Positions 53,891-62,314 of a stretch of 64,000 nucleotides of DNA are shown piece by piece. The first letter of the stretch is position 1; every line of letters starts with the position of its first letter. Under the pieces are notes generated by a model that searched no databases, was not told the DNA's origin, and was given only the letters and a program-made list of their open reading frames with translations. The position numbers and the translations under genes are program-made. The stretch covers positions 1 through 64,000 of the forward strand of contig JAPOHD010000067.1 of NCBI GenBank assembly GCA_026671195.1, read 5' to 3'. Origin of the DNA: Draconibacterium aestuarii. GTDB taxonomy: Bacteria; Bacteroidota; Bacteroidia; Bacteroidales; Prolixibacteraceae.

Positions 53891-54864
53891 ATGAAGAACC
53901 TACTATCACTAATTCTTATCCTGCCTGTTGTAGCAACAATCGCATTTACAAGCCTTGCTCAAACCAATAAAAGGGGGGAACCGGCAGAAGCGAAGATACC
54001 TGTAATCGATAATGGGCGGCTAACTTTAAAACTCGACCTGACGCGTGGCGGGGCTATTTGCTGGCTTTCATACTCCGGTTCGGAACGTAACCTGGTGAAT
54101 ATTGCTGATGAAGGACGGTACATTCAGCAATCGTATTATGCGGGCAAGTCATTGGACCGCAGGGAAGAAGGACAGGCGCCAAGATGGTCGCCATGGACAT
54201 GGAATCCTATACAGGTGGGAGATGCATTTCGTAACCGTGCTGAGATTCTTGATTTTAAAAAGACAGAAAATACCATGTACATAAAGTGTATTCCAATGCA
54301 ATGGGATATGAACAACCATCCGGCTGAAGCAGAAATGGAACAATGGACTACACTGGATGGCTCTGTATTAAAAGTACGAAACCGTTTATCCTGTCACCGC
54401 ACCGATCGAATTTATGGCGATAGCATCAGCCGCGATCAGGAGCTTCCGGCAGTTTATCCTATTTCTGCATTGTCAAATCTTTATACATATACAGGCTCTA
54501 AACCCTTTGCCAGTGATACTTATCGAATCTGGAGGTGGTGAACCTTTCCAGTGGTTTCTGGGGAATTTATGAGAATGTTTCCGAAAACTGGATGGCTTTT
54601 GTTGATGAAAATAACAGGGGAATGGGAGTTTACAATCCGCTATGTACCCGTTTTTTAGAGGGTATGTCGGGGGATCCTGGAAAAGAATACAAGGACGGCT
54701 CAACATCTTACATTGCTCCGGTTAAAAAAGAAACCTTGTATAAAAATTGTATTTATGAATTTGAATACTACATCATTATTGGAACTATCAACGAAATCAG
54801 GAATACCGCTTACAGATTAAATTCAGCAACAAGCAATCCGAAAAAACAGCATTCCGATATTTAG
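53891..54864 (+). pseudogene. Frameshifted secreted protein gene, two halves
   Basis: The first frame (53891-54541) has a signal peptide (ending SLAQ) and reads 216 residues to a stop after YRIWRW. The second frame (54535-54864) goes on with a glycoside-hydrolase-like style (WGIYENVSENWMAFVDENN, then GMGVYNPLCTRFLEG). Together they make about 320 residues of a single beta-rich protein; the shift falls near 54530-54540. No known family name can be given. A real mutation, a sequencing error or a recoding site would all look like this. Confidence 0.7.
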
Positions 54865-54895
54865 ATATACAAGCCGGTTCGTATATTTTCTACAA

Positions 54896-57235
54896 TTAAA
54901 ATTCAATACGGTATGTAAAGTAGGGGTAAACCATAGCTAATCCATGTTCCACTACTTTTTGTTTTTCAAAGTCGTAGGCCCAGCCAAACATTTCCTTTTG
55001 CATCAACAGGTTTTTTGCCTGAAGCGAAAGTACGTGAGCTGTTTTGGCTTTGTTGATTTTATAGCTCACTGCCAGGTCGACAAATAACTTTGGACTTTCA
55101 TGCCATTCAAAAGCGCGGCTTTCATCCAGCACAACCATTTCATTCTGGCGCGATGCTTCCTGATCGGCCGGGGTAAACCGGTTTCCTCCCATAAATGATA
55201 TTTTACCATTGACAGAAAAGGAATTGTTGAGGCCTACTTCCCATTCTTTCCCACCCAGAAAGTTGGTTACATAATTGCGGTTAAACGAAGTGTTGCGTTT
55301 AATGCCGTCGCCACCTATGTATTTCGAGTCGAAAATAGAGGCGGTCAGCATATAATAGAAACCGTTTTTCATATATCGTTCGAGCGTTATGTCCACACCA
55401 ATATTCGAGCCGGTTCCGTCGTTTACCAGGGCATCTTCAAAATAGTTGTCCCACTGGTAATTCAGCAGCGAGTAAGAGCTGCCTTCAATTACAGGAACAT
55501 CATACAAATGTTGGTAATAGCCTTCCACCTTTAGTTTAAGATTCTCGTTAATGCGATAATCGTAGCCTAACACAAAATGATTGGCTTTGGTTACTTTCAA
55601 ATCCGGATTCAACAATTCCCCAGAGCTGTTCTGAGCTTCGTAAAAACGCAGGGGTTCTGGGCGACTGTGTTTTCCATAGGATACGCTAACGGAATGCTTC
55701 GGTACCAAACGCCAGACCGTGCTTATACGCGGTTCAATAATCATTTCATTGTTCATATTGAAATGTGAGGTAGTTATTCCACCAATCAAATCGAGTGTTG
55801 AATACAGTCGCCATTTACTTTGAGTAAAAAACTGTGCTTGTCCGATGTTGCCACTCTGATCAGCTATTCGTATTAAATCGGAACCTGCAGTGGGATCGGG
55901 ATTCCCGTTTACCAGAATACCATAATGTGTATTGGTGTAATGTATTCCTGTACGGTTTGTATGCCGGGTTCCGAACTTATGGTTGATGTATGTGCTCAGT
56001 AACAAACGAGTATTGTCTTCGTTATGATCGGCCAGCGGGACAATACTACCGTCACGTTGCCATTGATCATTCTCCATGGTGAATTTATCGTAGCTCATGG
56101 CCACTGATGATTTCAGATAGGTTTTTGAGCCGGTATTTAAGTGGTGCGAAATTCCTGTTGCCGTAATATCGGAACCGGTGGAGTACTGGTTATTATCAAA
56201 AGTGTTGGTCCAGCTGTTCCTGTCGTCATCCGGATCGAATGCTACACTACTGAGACCTGCGATTCCCCAGACTGAAAATTCGCCGGTCTTTTTTGTAGGT
56301 AAATGCAATTTGTAACTAAGGTCCTGGTAGGTTGGCATTCCAAAATTGGCATCCAGAAAATTCCCGATCAATCCCATTGTTGAGTAGCGATAATTAAATA
56401 GGAAAGTAGCATCGCCTCCCTGTTTAAATGGTCCTTCAGCACTTAGATCAATTCCCTGGGATCCCACCTGAAAAGTAGACTGAAGACGATTGTTGCTGCC
56501 GTTCCGAAACTTCATGTCGAACACCCCCGACATGGCATTCCCATATTCTGCAGGGAAAGCCCCGGTATAAAAATCAGAGTTATCGAGCATGTTCACACTA
56601 AACACGGTTTCAATGCCACCGCCGTTATTAACCCCGTTTAAATGGTTGGGCGCCGGGATTTCCACATCTTCCAGTCGCCATAAAATTCCCTTAGGTGCAT
56701 TTCCGCGAATTACAATGGCATTGTCATTCACACCCTCCGACATGCTAACGCCGGCAAAAGAACTTGCCAGGCGGGCCGGGTCATTCCACCCACCTGCATA
56801 TCGTGCAGCTTCTTCCACACTAAAGGAGCGTGCCGATAAAGCCGCCATATCGTTTTGCGCCTTGTCTTTTCTGAACTCAGGCCGTATCGTAATTTCATCG
56901 AGCTGCTGAAAGCTTTCTTTCAGACTGGCATTTAAAACAAACTCCCTGCCCGAACGAATTTCCAATTCATTGTAAACTGCCGGGTCGTAACCAATAAAGC
57001 TGAACTGAACATTTTGGCGACCAAGAGGAACATTCTCCAGCTTGTAGTTACCTTCAAAATCAGTAATGGTTCCAATAAGCGGGTTGCTGTTAAGCAACAC
57101 TACCGTTACAGTTGGAAGCGGCTGATGTGTATCGGCGTCGATTACACGTCCTTTAATTGTTTGGGTTAATTCCTGTCCCAATAAGCTGCCGCCCATACAT
57201 ATTCCGATGATCAGCAGTAAAATTTGTTTCTTCAT
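54896..57235 (-). CDS. TonB-dependent receptor with carboxypeptidase-like domain, no SusD partner
   Basis: 779 residues. Signal peptide, then a carboxypeptidase-regulatory-like domain (about 25-110, IKGRVIDADTHQPLPTVTV), a plug (about 135-245) and a 22-strand barrel ending in YFTYRIEF, a typical C-terminal aromatic signature. Classical SusC proteins are longer (about 1000) and sit beside SusD; neither applies here. It lies 145 bases downstream of the AraC-type regulator on the same strand, with a candidate promoter between. Confidence 0.9.
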   Translation of the reverse strand: MKKQILLLIIGICMGGSLLGQELTQTIKGRVIDADTHQPLPTVTVVLLNSNPLIGTITDFEGNYKLENVPLGRQNVQFSFIGYDPAVYNELEIRSGREFVLNASLKESFQQLDEITIRPEFRKDKAQNDMAALSARSFSVEEAARYAGGWNDPARLASSFAGVSMSEGVNDNAIVIRGNAPKGILWRLEDVEIPAPNHLNGVNNGGGIETVFSVNMLDNSDFYTGAFPAEYGNAMSGVFDMKFRNGSNNRLQSTFQVGSQGIDLSAEGPFKQGGDATFLFNYRYSTMGLIGNFLDANFGMPTYQDLSYKLHLPTKKTGEFSVWGIAGLSSVAFDPDDDRNSWTNTFDNNQYSTGSDITATGISHHLNTGSKTYLKSSVAMSYDKFTMENDQWQRDGSIVPLADHNEDNTRLLLSTYINHKFGTRHTNRTGIHYTNTHYGILVNGNPDPTAGSDLIRIADQSGNIGQAQFFTQSKWRLYSTLDLIGGITTSHFNMNNEMIIEPRISTVWRLVPKHSVSVSYGKHSRPEPLRFYEAQNSSGELLNPDLKVTKANHFVLGYDYRINENLKLKVEGYYQHLYDVPVIEGSSYSLLNYQWDNYFEDALVNDGTGSNIGVDITLERYMKNGFYYMLTASIFDSKYIGGDGIKRNTSFNRNYVTNFLGGKEWEVGLNNSFSVNGKISFMGGNRFTPADQEASRQNEMVVLDESRAFEWHESPKLFVDLAVSYKINKAKTAHVLSLQAKNLLMQKEMFGWAYDFEKQKVVEHGLAMVYPYFTYRIEF

Positions 57236-57271
57236 AACTGAATCTTTTTATCGTTTTTTTGTTTTCGGCGG

Positions 57272-57279
57272 CAAAACTA
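57272..57279 (-). promoter_or_regulatory. Candidate -7 box of the TonB receptor gene
   Basis: Minus-strand TAGTTTTG fits TAnnTTTG, about 40 bases before the ATG. A second box, TAAATTTG, lies about 20 bases further upstream, so two starts are possible. Confidence 0.4.
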
Positions 57280-57380
57280 AATCCAACAACAAATTTACAT
57301 GTTCCGATTTATGAATCCGAACCTGTTTTTATGAATCTGAACGTGCGGGATTAGATTTTCGAACGGTTAAAATAACAACA

Positions 57381-58502
57381 TCAAATACGTTGTAAAGTCT
57401 GACGTTTTTTAAATTCGGTGGGCGTTTGACCGGTCATCTTTTTAAAAGTGGTATTGAACGATGTTTTTGAGTTAAAACCCGATTCAAAAGCAATAGCCAG
57501 AATGGTGTAATTATGCGATTTGTCGAGCAGTAGTTCTTTGGCTTTTTCAACCCGATACTGGTTTACAAACTGAAAAAAGTTTTGATCGAATCCGGTATTG
57601 ATGGTGTATGAAAGCTGGTGTGGAGTAAGATCCATCTGTTCTGATAATTTGACAAGATTCAATTCAGAGTCGAGATAAGGAGCTTCTTTTGTCATCAGGG
57701 AAGTCAGTTGTTCTTTAAGCTCTTCAAGTTCATTATCTTCCAACAGTTTCCGTTTCGAAGATTTGTCATCTTCCTCTTCTTCCAGGAAATTCAACTGTGT
57801 TTTTTGTGGTTCTTGTATATTATATATTTCTTTTTGACGAATGGAATAATAGGCAACCATAATTACCACCACGAGATTTGCACTGTTCATTATCAGTCCC
57901 GGGTTTTCTTGTTGTAGAATGCTGAACACCATTGCAATTAAGCTGATCGAAAGGAGCAGTATTAAAATATATTCAAGCCAGTTCAGATCTTTCCCCCGGA
58001 TACTTGAAGCAAAGCGTACGAGTTTTTTACGGTGCTGACGTATTTTAAGAAAAGAAAGAATCACGTAAAATAAAGCTTGAAAAAGCATTATAATTGTTGT
58101 AACCGATCCCCAGACTGTATTTTGAGCCTCCGAAAACCAGCGGACGGTTATCAGTGTAATAAAAACGATAGGAATGAGCAGATGTTTAACATCTTTTTGT
58201 TGGAATTTATAGTTGGGATTGGAGTAGAATTTGATACTTAAAAAGAGTAGTAGAGGAGTAAAGATCTGCAATCCTCGCAAAATGAAGGAAAAAGAGCCTT
58301 CTTCCATATTTATTCCAGATAAGGCACTGATTTCTTCCAACCAAAACGAAGCCCACATTACCAAAAGCAGACCAAAAAAGAAATTACCTTTTCGGTTAAT
58401 TCGTAAAGGATTGGCCAGTTTTACAAAAGCCAGTAACAGTAAGGCGCCAAACATTACTACGGTAACAAAGTTATTTACAAACGAAGAAATCATTTCAACC
58501 AC
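57381..58502 (-). CDS. Membrane-anchored AraC-family regulator
   Basis: 373 residues. Seven hydrophobic segments occupy about 8-225, a charged linker rich in Glu and Lys follows (about 228-265), and a C-terminal AraC double helix-turn-helix runs about 270-370 (LAIAFESGFNSKTSFNTTFKK, final MTGQTPTEFKKRQ). This 7TM-AraC design is common in Bacteroidota and probably senses a ligand in the membrane or periplasm. The adjacent TonB receptor is the likely target. Confidence 0.88.
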   Translation of the reverse strand: MVEMISSFVNNFVTVVMFGALLLLAFVKLANPLRINRKGNFFFGLLLVMWASFWLEEISALSGINMEEGSFSFILRGLQIFTPLLLFLSIKFYSNPNYKFQQKDVKHLLIPIVFITLITVRWFSEAQNTVWGSVTTIIMLFQALFYVILSFLKIRQHRKKLVRFASSIRGKDLNWLEYILILLLSISLIAMVFSILQQENPGLIMNSANLVVVIMVAYYSIRQKEIYNIQEPQKTQLNFLEEEEDDKSSKRKLLEDNELEELKEQLTSLMTKEAPYLDSELNLVKLSEQMDLTPHQLSYTINTGFDQNFFQFVNQYRVEKAKELLLDKSHNYTILAIAFESGFNSKTSFNTTFKKMTGQTPTEFKKRQTLQRI

Positions 58503-58537
58503 TTTAATAGTTTAAAAGTAGGTTTTTTGTTTGTAAT

Positions 58538-58573
58538 AGCTTTTTGATACTTTATATTTTATCAAAAAAAGCT
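58538..58573. other. Inverted repeat upstream of the AraC gene
   Basis: TTTTTGATA (58541-58549) and TATCAAAAA (58560-58568) pair perfectly, with AGC/GCT further out. It lies between the divergent AraC gene and the AAC(3)-like pseudogene and could be an operator for the AraC protein or a bidirectional terminator. Confidence 0.35.
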
Positions 58574-58689
58574 CACTACGAAGTGGGAGTAAAAAGTGAT
58601 GAAAAAGAAAAACATTCGCATATTGCATGAAAATTTTGATTTCAGGTACAAAACCTGATATTTGTTTAACTTAAAAATATCATTCAGAA

Positions 58690-59025
58690 ATGAATACTGA
58701 ACTAATTTAAACCATACAAGACAGCCTACTGGCACTTGGAATAAATAAAGGAGATTCAATTATAGTACATTCGTCGTTGAAAGCTTTGGGCGATTATCCC
58801 GATAAAGCTCAAATGGTAACAGAGGCTTTACTGCAAACCATTGGCGAAGAAGGAACCTTGCTTATTCCCACTTTGACTTACGAAACAGTAACTGCTGAGA
58901 ATCCTGTTTTTAACGTTGAAAATACCCAATCCTGTGTTGGCGGACTTACAGAATATTTTAGAAAACAACCGGGTGTTAAACGCAGCATACACCCTATGGA
59001 AGTGCTACATTTGACTGGACGATAA
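58690..59025 (+). pseudogene. AAC(3)-family N-acetyltransferase fragment with early stop
   Basis: The frame opens ATG AAT ACT GAA CTA ATT TAA at 58690-58710, then continues without interruption (DSLLALGINKGDSIIVHSSL, later EEGTLLIPTLTYE and RSIHPMEVL). These are the N-terminal blocks of antibiotic N-acetyltransferase AAC(3). The TAA at codon 7 lies where a C-to-T change from CAA would give stop. The gene also ends after about 110 residues, where intact members reach about 265. Many Bacteroidota homologues are not resistance genes, and this copy is dead. Confidence 0.8.
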
Positions 59026-59055
59026 GTTAAGCTATAAAAGCATTAACTTAGAATT

Positions 59056-59142
59056 ATGAACCAGAACCGAAAAAAGTACGACAAGGAGTTTAAGCAAAAA
59101 GCCGTTGAACTTTCCTATGCAAGGGGCAATGCTAAGAATTGA
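59056..59142 (+). mobile_element. IS3-family transposase OrfA N-terminal fragment
   Basis: A 28-residue frame starts MNQNRKKYDKEFKQKAVEL, the opening of an IS3-type helix-turn-helix OrfA, then stops after YARGNAKN. No inverted repeats or the rest of the element are visible, so this is a scar of an insertion. Confidence 0.7.
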
Positions 59143-59473
59143 CCTTGATCCTAACCTGAAGAAAGCACACGATTTTGAAAATGAATCAAGTATTGTACAG
59201 GAAGCCATTAATAAAGGAATGCCAAAAACAAAGCTGATGAATATACCGTTCCGCATGGAAATGTCGGGGTTTGCCCGCCTCGAAAAAAGTATCCCGGTAA
59301 TCGGCGATATCGGAATAATATGGCCGGTTATGGCCTATTTAATTGAAAAGAAGCTTGGTGTTTCACTGGATTTTATGTCGTATCCGCAGCAAAGCGACGA
59401 AGGCAAAAAGATGAGAGAGTGGATTGTTGAACATATTCAACCAATAAATAAAGAGAAACTGTTTACAGCTTAA
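59128..59473 (+). pseudogene. 3' fragment of an unknown gene
   Basis: A frame through 59473 reads about 115 residues (LRIDLDPNLKKAHDFENESS, final MREWIVEHIQPIN) with coding-like composition. Its first residues run in another frame over the IS3 fragment, so the natural start is lost and the boundary is near 59128-59135. I do not recognise the family. Confidence 0.45.
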
Positions 59474-59610
59474 TCTTTAGATGAGTGAGACTATTATTTC
59501 GGAAGCGAAACGAACTGAAATGATTTAGTCAAACTGATCCAGAACGAAGGAGAGGGATCTGTTGGGTGATACAGATGATCTGTTTTACTGACAAACAGGA
59601 TGTTTATTGT

Positions 59611-59650
59611 AAAAAAAATGCCTGTTACTCATTTGGTAAACAGGCATTTT
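59611..59650 (-). terminator. Terminator of the DUF1080 gene
   Basis: AATGCCTGTT (59617-59626) and AACAGGCATT (59639-59648) pair perfectly; on the minus strand eight T follow the stem. It starts 20 bases after the stop of the gene ending at 59670. Confidence 0.85.
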
Positions 59651-59669
59651 AAAAATAAGTATCGGCTTA

Positions 59670-60683
59670 TTATTTAATAATTGGACTAATTTTGATATTG
59701 CGGTAGCTTACTGTTCCGTGATCACCTTGCAGATAGATCGGGCCGGCAATAAATTCGTCGGCTGTTAATGCTCCACCGGTGCAGCCGAGTATTGGCTGGT
59801 TATCGATGATCCTGGTTCCATTTAAAATCACGGTAAGGTGCCTGTCGCACAGAGTGATGTCGACATCCTGCCATGATCCGGCCGGTTTTTCTGCCGATAC
59901 GGAAGGAGTGATCCTGCTGTAAAGCGCTCCCATATTGTGGCTGTCAAGCGGCTTGCCATAGCTGTCAAGCACCTGTACTTCATAAATACCACGTAGATAA
60001 ATACCACTGTTGCTGCCTGCCGGTATGTTCACCTGCAGTTTCAGGTTGAAATCTTCAAAAGTGTCAACAGTACGCAAGTTTCCGTATGAAATGTGTGGTT
60101 GTCCCTCTTTTTGAATAGGGTTGTTGGTCAGCACACCGTTTGAAATGGTCCAGCCATTCACTTTGTTTTCGCCTATAATTTTCCATCCACTCAGATCTTT
60201 GCCGTTTAGTAGATTGATGGCTTTGCCGTATTCTACTTTTGAAAGATCGGGAGCTGCAAGTACCGGCGGAATCTTTTTACCTGTGAAGCGGGTTACATTC
60301 GTGCTTCCGTCTTTTTGAGGAGAAATCAGTTCACCAACCATTTGATCACCATACAAATCAAAGCGATACAGTTCCGTTGCTTTATGAACACGAGTCGGAT
60401 TTTCCTGGTTGTCTTTGGTCAAAATATACTCTCGCTGGCGGGTAACAACCAGCGAATTACCATCCATGTAGGCATTGGCACAGGGAGTCACACTTCCTCC
60501 ATACCAGAGCAAGTCGGCATCAATATACGAATCCATTTGTTTCACTTCGAGCCATCCGGCTCCACCGGGAAGATACAGGGCCCATCGTCCGAGAAATGGA
60601 TTAACTGAATCGATTGCTTTTGCATAGTTCGTGATTAGTGTTAAAATAATCACAAATGCTGTCATTAAGATTTTACGTAGCAT
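59670..60683 (-). CDS. DUF1080 (3-keto-disaccharide hydrolase) protein, secreted
   Basis: 337 residues. Signal peptide (1-23), an N-terminal lipocalin-like part (about 26-130, GRWALYLPGGAGWLEVKQM), then the DUF1080 beta sandwich (about 150-335: NGKDLSGWKIIGEN, SGIYLRGIYEVQV, GPIYLQGDHG). DUF1080 proteins have been described as hydrolases of 3-keto-glucosides and 3-keto-disaccharides in Bacteroidota, working with Gfo/Idh dehydrogenases that make the keto group. The Gfo/Idh enzyme at 42155 is the only such partner here and lacks a signal peptide. Confidence 0.85.
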   Translation of the reverse strand: MLRKILMTAFVIILTLITNYAKAIDSVNPFLGRWALYLPGGAGWLEVKQMDSYIDADLLWYGGSVTPCANAYMDGNSLVVTRQREYILTKDNQENPTRVHKATELYRFDLYGDQMVGELISPQKDGSTNVTRFTGKKIPPVLAAPDLSKVEYGKAINLLNGKDLSGWKIIGENKVNGWTISNGVLTNNPIQKEGQPHISYGNLRTVDTFEDFNLKLQVNIPAGSNSGIYLRGIYEVQVLDSYGKPLDSHNMGALYSRITPSVSAEKPAGSWQDVDITLCDRHLTVILNGTRIIDNQPILGCTGGALTADEFIAGPIYLQGDHGTVSYRNIKISPIIK

Positions 60684-60959
60684 AAAATTGGTTTATTAAT
60701 TTAGTTGATATTATTTATTGCTTATAAAAATAGCTTTATTTTTTTAATTAGTGAGTATGCAACAGCCAGAGTTAGCTGGAAAAATAGAAAGTAATCAGTT
60801 AAGATAAAATACCATAGAAACTTTCTAAAATAGACGAAGCAATTCGAATGATTTTAGCTTTACTTTGAATATGGGGATATAACATGGCCGTTCCTTTTTG
60901 CTAGCGATTAGGAGTAAAAAATATGAACTTAATAGCCAAATTTAATAAACCGGCAGAAC

Positions 60960-62312
60960 ATGAAAAAAACAGTATCTTTTATAATGGCAATATTTTTAGT
61001 GCAAAATTTATTTGCTCAGGTTCAGGTAAAAGATTTGCCTCAAGAAGGTTTTGATCAACGTATCAGGGCCTATATAAATAATATGCATGTTGTTGATACG
61101 CATGAGCACCTTGCCAATCCCGAGGGACTCAAAAAAAGCGGTATGTTAGATTTTACATTATTGTTGCATCATTATGCCGATGACGATATTAAATCAGCAG
61201 GAATATCAAAGTCCGACTTTGCGGAAACACTTACAAATTCAATGTCGGTAATGGAAAAATGGCAGGCCATAAAACCCTATTGGGAGGGTTCTTTTAATAC
61301 CGGATACAACCGTGCCGTTCAGCTTACTGCCGACAAGTTGTTTGGGGTGAAAAACATTGATGTTAATACCGTTGAAGATTTATCTGCAAACATTAGGAAG
61401 GCATACGAAAGTGACTGGTTTAATGAGGTTTTGAAGGAAAAATGCAAAATTGATTATGCGGTAATCGATGGTAACGACCGCAGTTTTGGAGATCAGGATA
61501 TGCTTCGCTATATAAAACGATTCGACTACATCAATATCAACTCGAAGCATAAAATTGAAAACATTGCGAAGCGTGCGGGGGCTCAGATGAATACTTTTGA
61601 CAACTTATTGACTTCATTAAATAATGAATTTATAAATGCCTTGCAAGAGGGGATTGTGGCTGTAAAAATAGGGGTGGCTTATAGTCGTATTTTATTTTTT
61701 GATGAGGTAAAAAAGGAAGAGGCTGAAGAAATATTTAACAAAATAGTGGCTTCGAAAAGTAAGGAAGCGCTCCCATTTGAAGAAGTGAAAGCGCTTCAGG
61801 ATTATCTCACTCACCGTGTAGTGGAACTTGCCGACGAAGCTGCCATTCCTGTTCAGATCCATACGGGGCTACAGGCAGGCGATGGTAATTTTATCGAGAA
61901 TTCCAATCCAACGCATCTGGCCAATCTGTTTTTGAAGTTCCGAAATGTAAACTTTATTCTTTTTCACGGCGGATATCCATTTGGGAGCGAACTGGCAAGC
62001 CTGGCTAAAAATTTCAGAAATGTATCCATCGACTTGTGTTGGTTGTACATTATTTCTCCCTCTTACAGCGAACGCTATCTGAATGAGTGGCTTGAGACTG
62101 TTCCCGCGAATAAAATAATGGCATTTGGCGGCGATTTTCATAATGTAGAAGGCGTTTACGGGCATTTGTTATTTGCAAGGCAGGTAGTGGCCAATGTGTT
62201 AATTAAGAAGGTAAGAGATGGTTATTTTAGTGAAGCGGAAGCTTTGAAAGTTGCACAAATGATACTTCACGATAATGCCATTTCCATTTTGAAACTGGAT
62301 AAAAGGAACTAA
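60960..62312 (+). CDS. Secreted amidohydrolase-superfamily protein
   Basis: 450 residues with a signal peptide ending NLFAQ. The metal motif VDTHEHL (about 46) opens the TIM barrel; IHTGLQAGDGN, LFHGGYPFGSE and FGGDFHN carry later histidine and aspartate ligands. The insert and order recall uronate isomerase/urease-type amidohydrolases, but export is unusual for that group. It is followed after 2 bases by the six-hairpin-type gene, so both are co-transcribed. Confidence 0.82.
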   Translation: MKKTVSFIMAIFLVQNLFAQVQVKDLPQEGFDQRIRAYINNMHVVDTHEHLANPEGLKKSGMLDFTLLLHHYADDDIKSAGISKSDFAETLTNSMSVMEKWQAIKPYWEGSFNTGYNRAVQLTADKLFGVKNIDVNTVEDLSANIRKAYESDWFNEVLKEKCKIDYAVIDGNDRSFGDQDMLRYIKRFDYININSKHKIENIAKRAGAQMNTFDNLLTSLNNEFINALQEGIVAVKIGVAYSRILFFDEVKKEEAEEIFNKIVASKSKEALPFEEVKALQDYLTHRVVELADEAAIPVQIHTGLQAGDGNFIENSNPTHLANLFLKFRNVNFILFHGGYPFGSELASLAKNFRNVSIDLCWLYIISPSYSERYLNEWLETVPANKIMAFGGDFHNVEGVYGHLLFARQVVANVLIKKVRDGYFSEAEALKVAQMILHDNAISILKLDKRN

Positions 62313-62314
62313 GG

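Noticed and set aside
54896-57235. SusC identity for the TonB receptor
   Set aside because: Too short for SusC and no SusD gene on either side.
58690-59025. Active aminoglycoside resistance gene
   Set aside because: Stop at codon 7 and truncation at about 110 residues.
59056-59142. Complete IS3 element
   Set aside because: Only the first 28 codons of OrfA are present, with no OrfB or terminal repeats.
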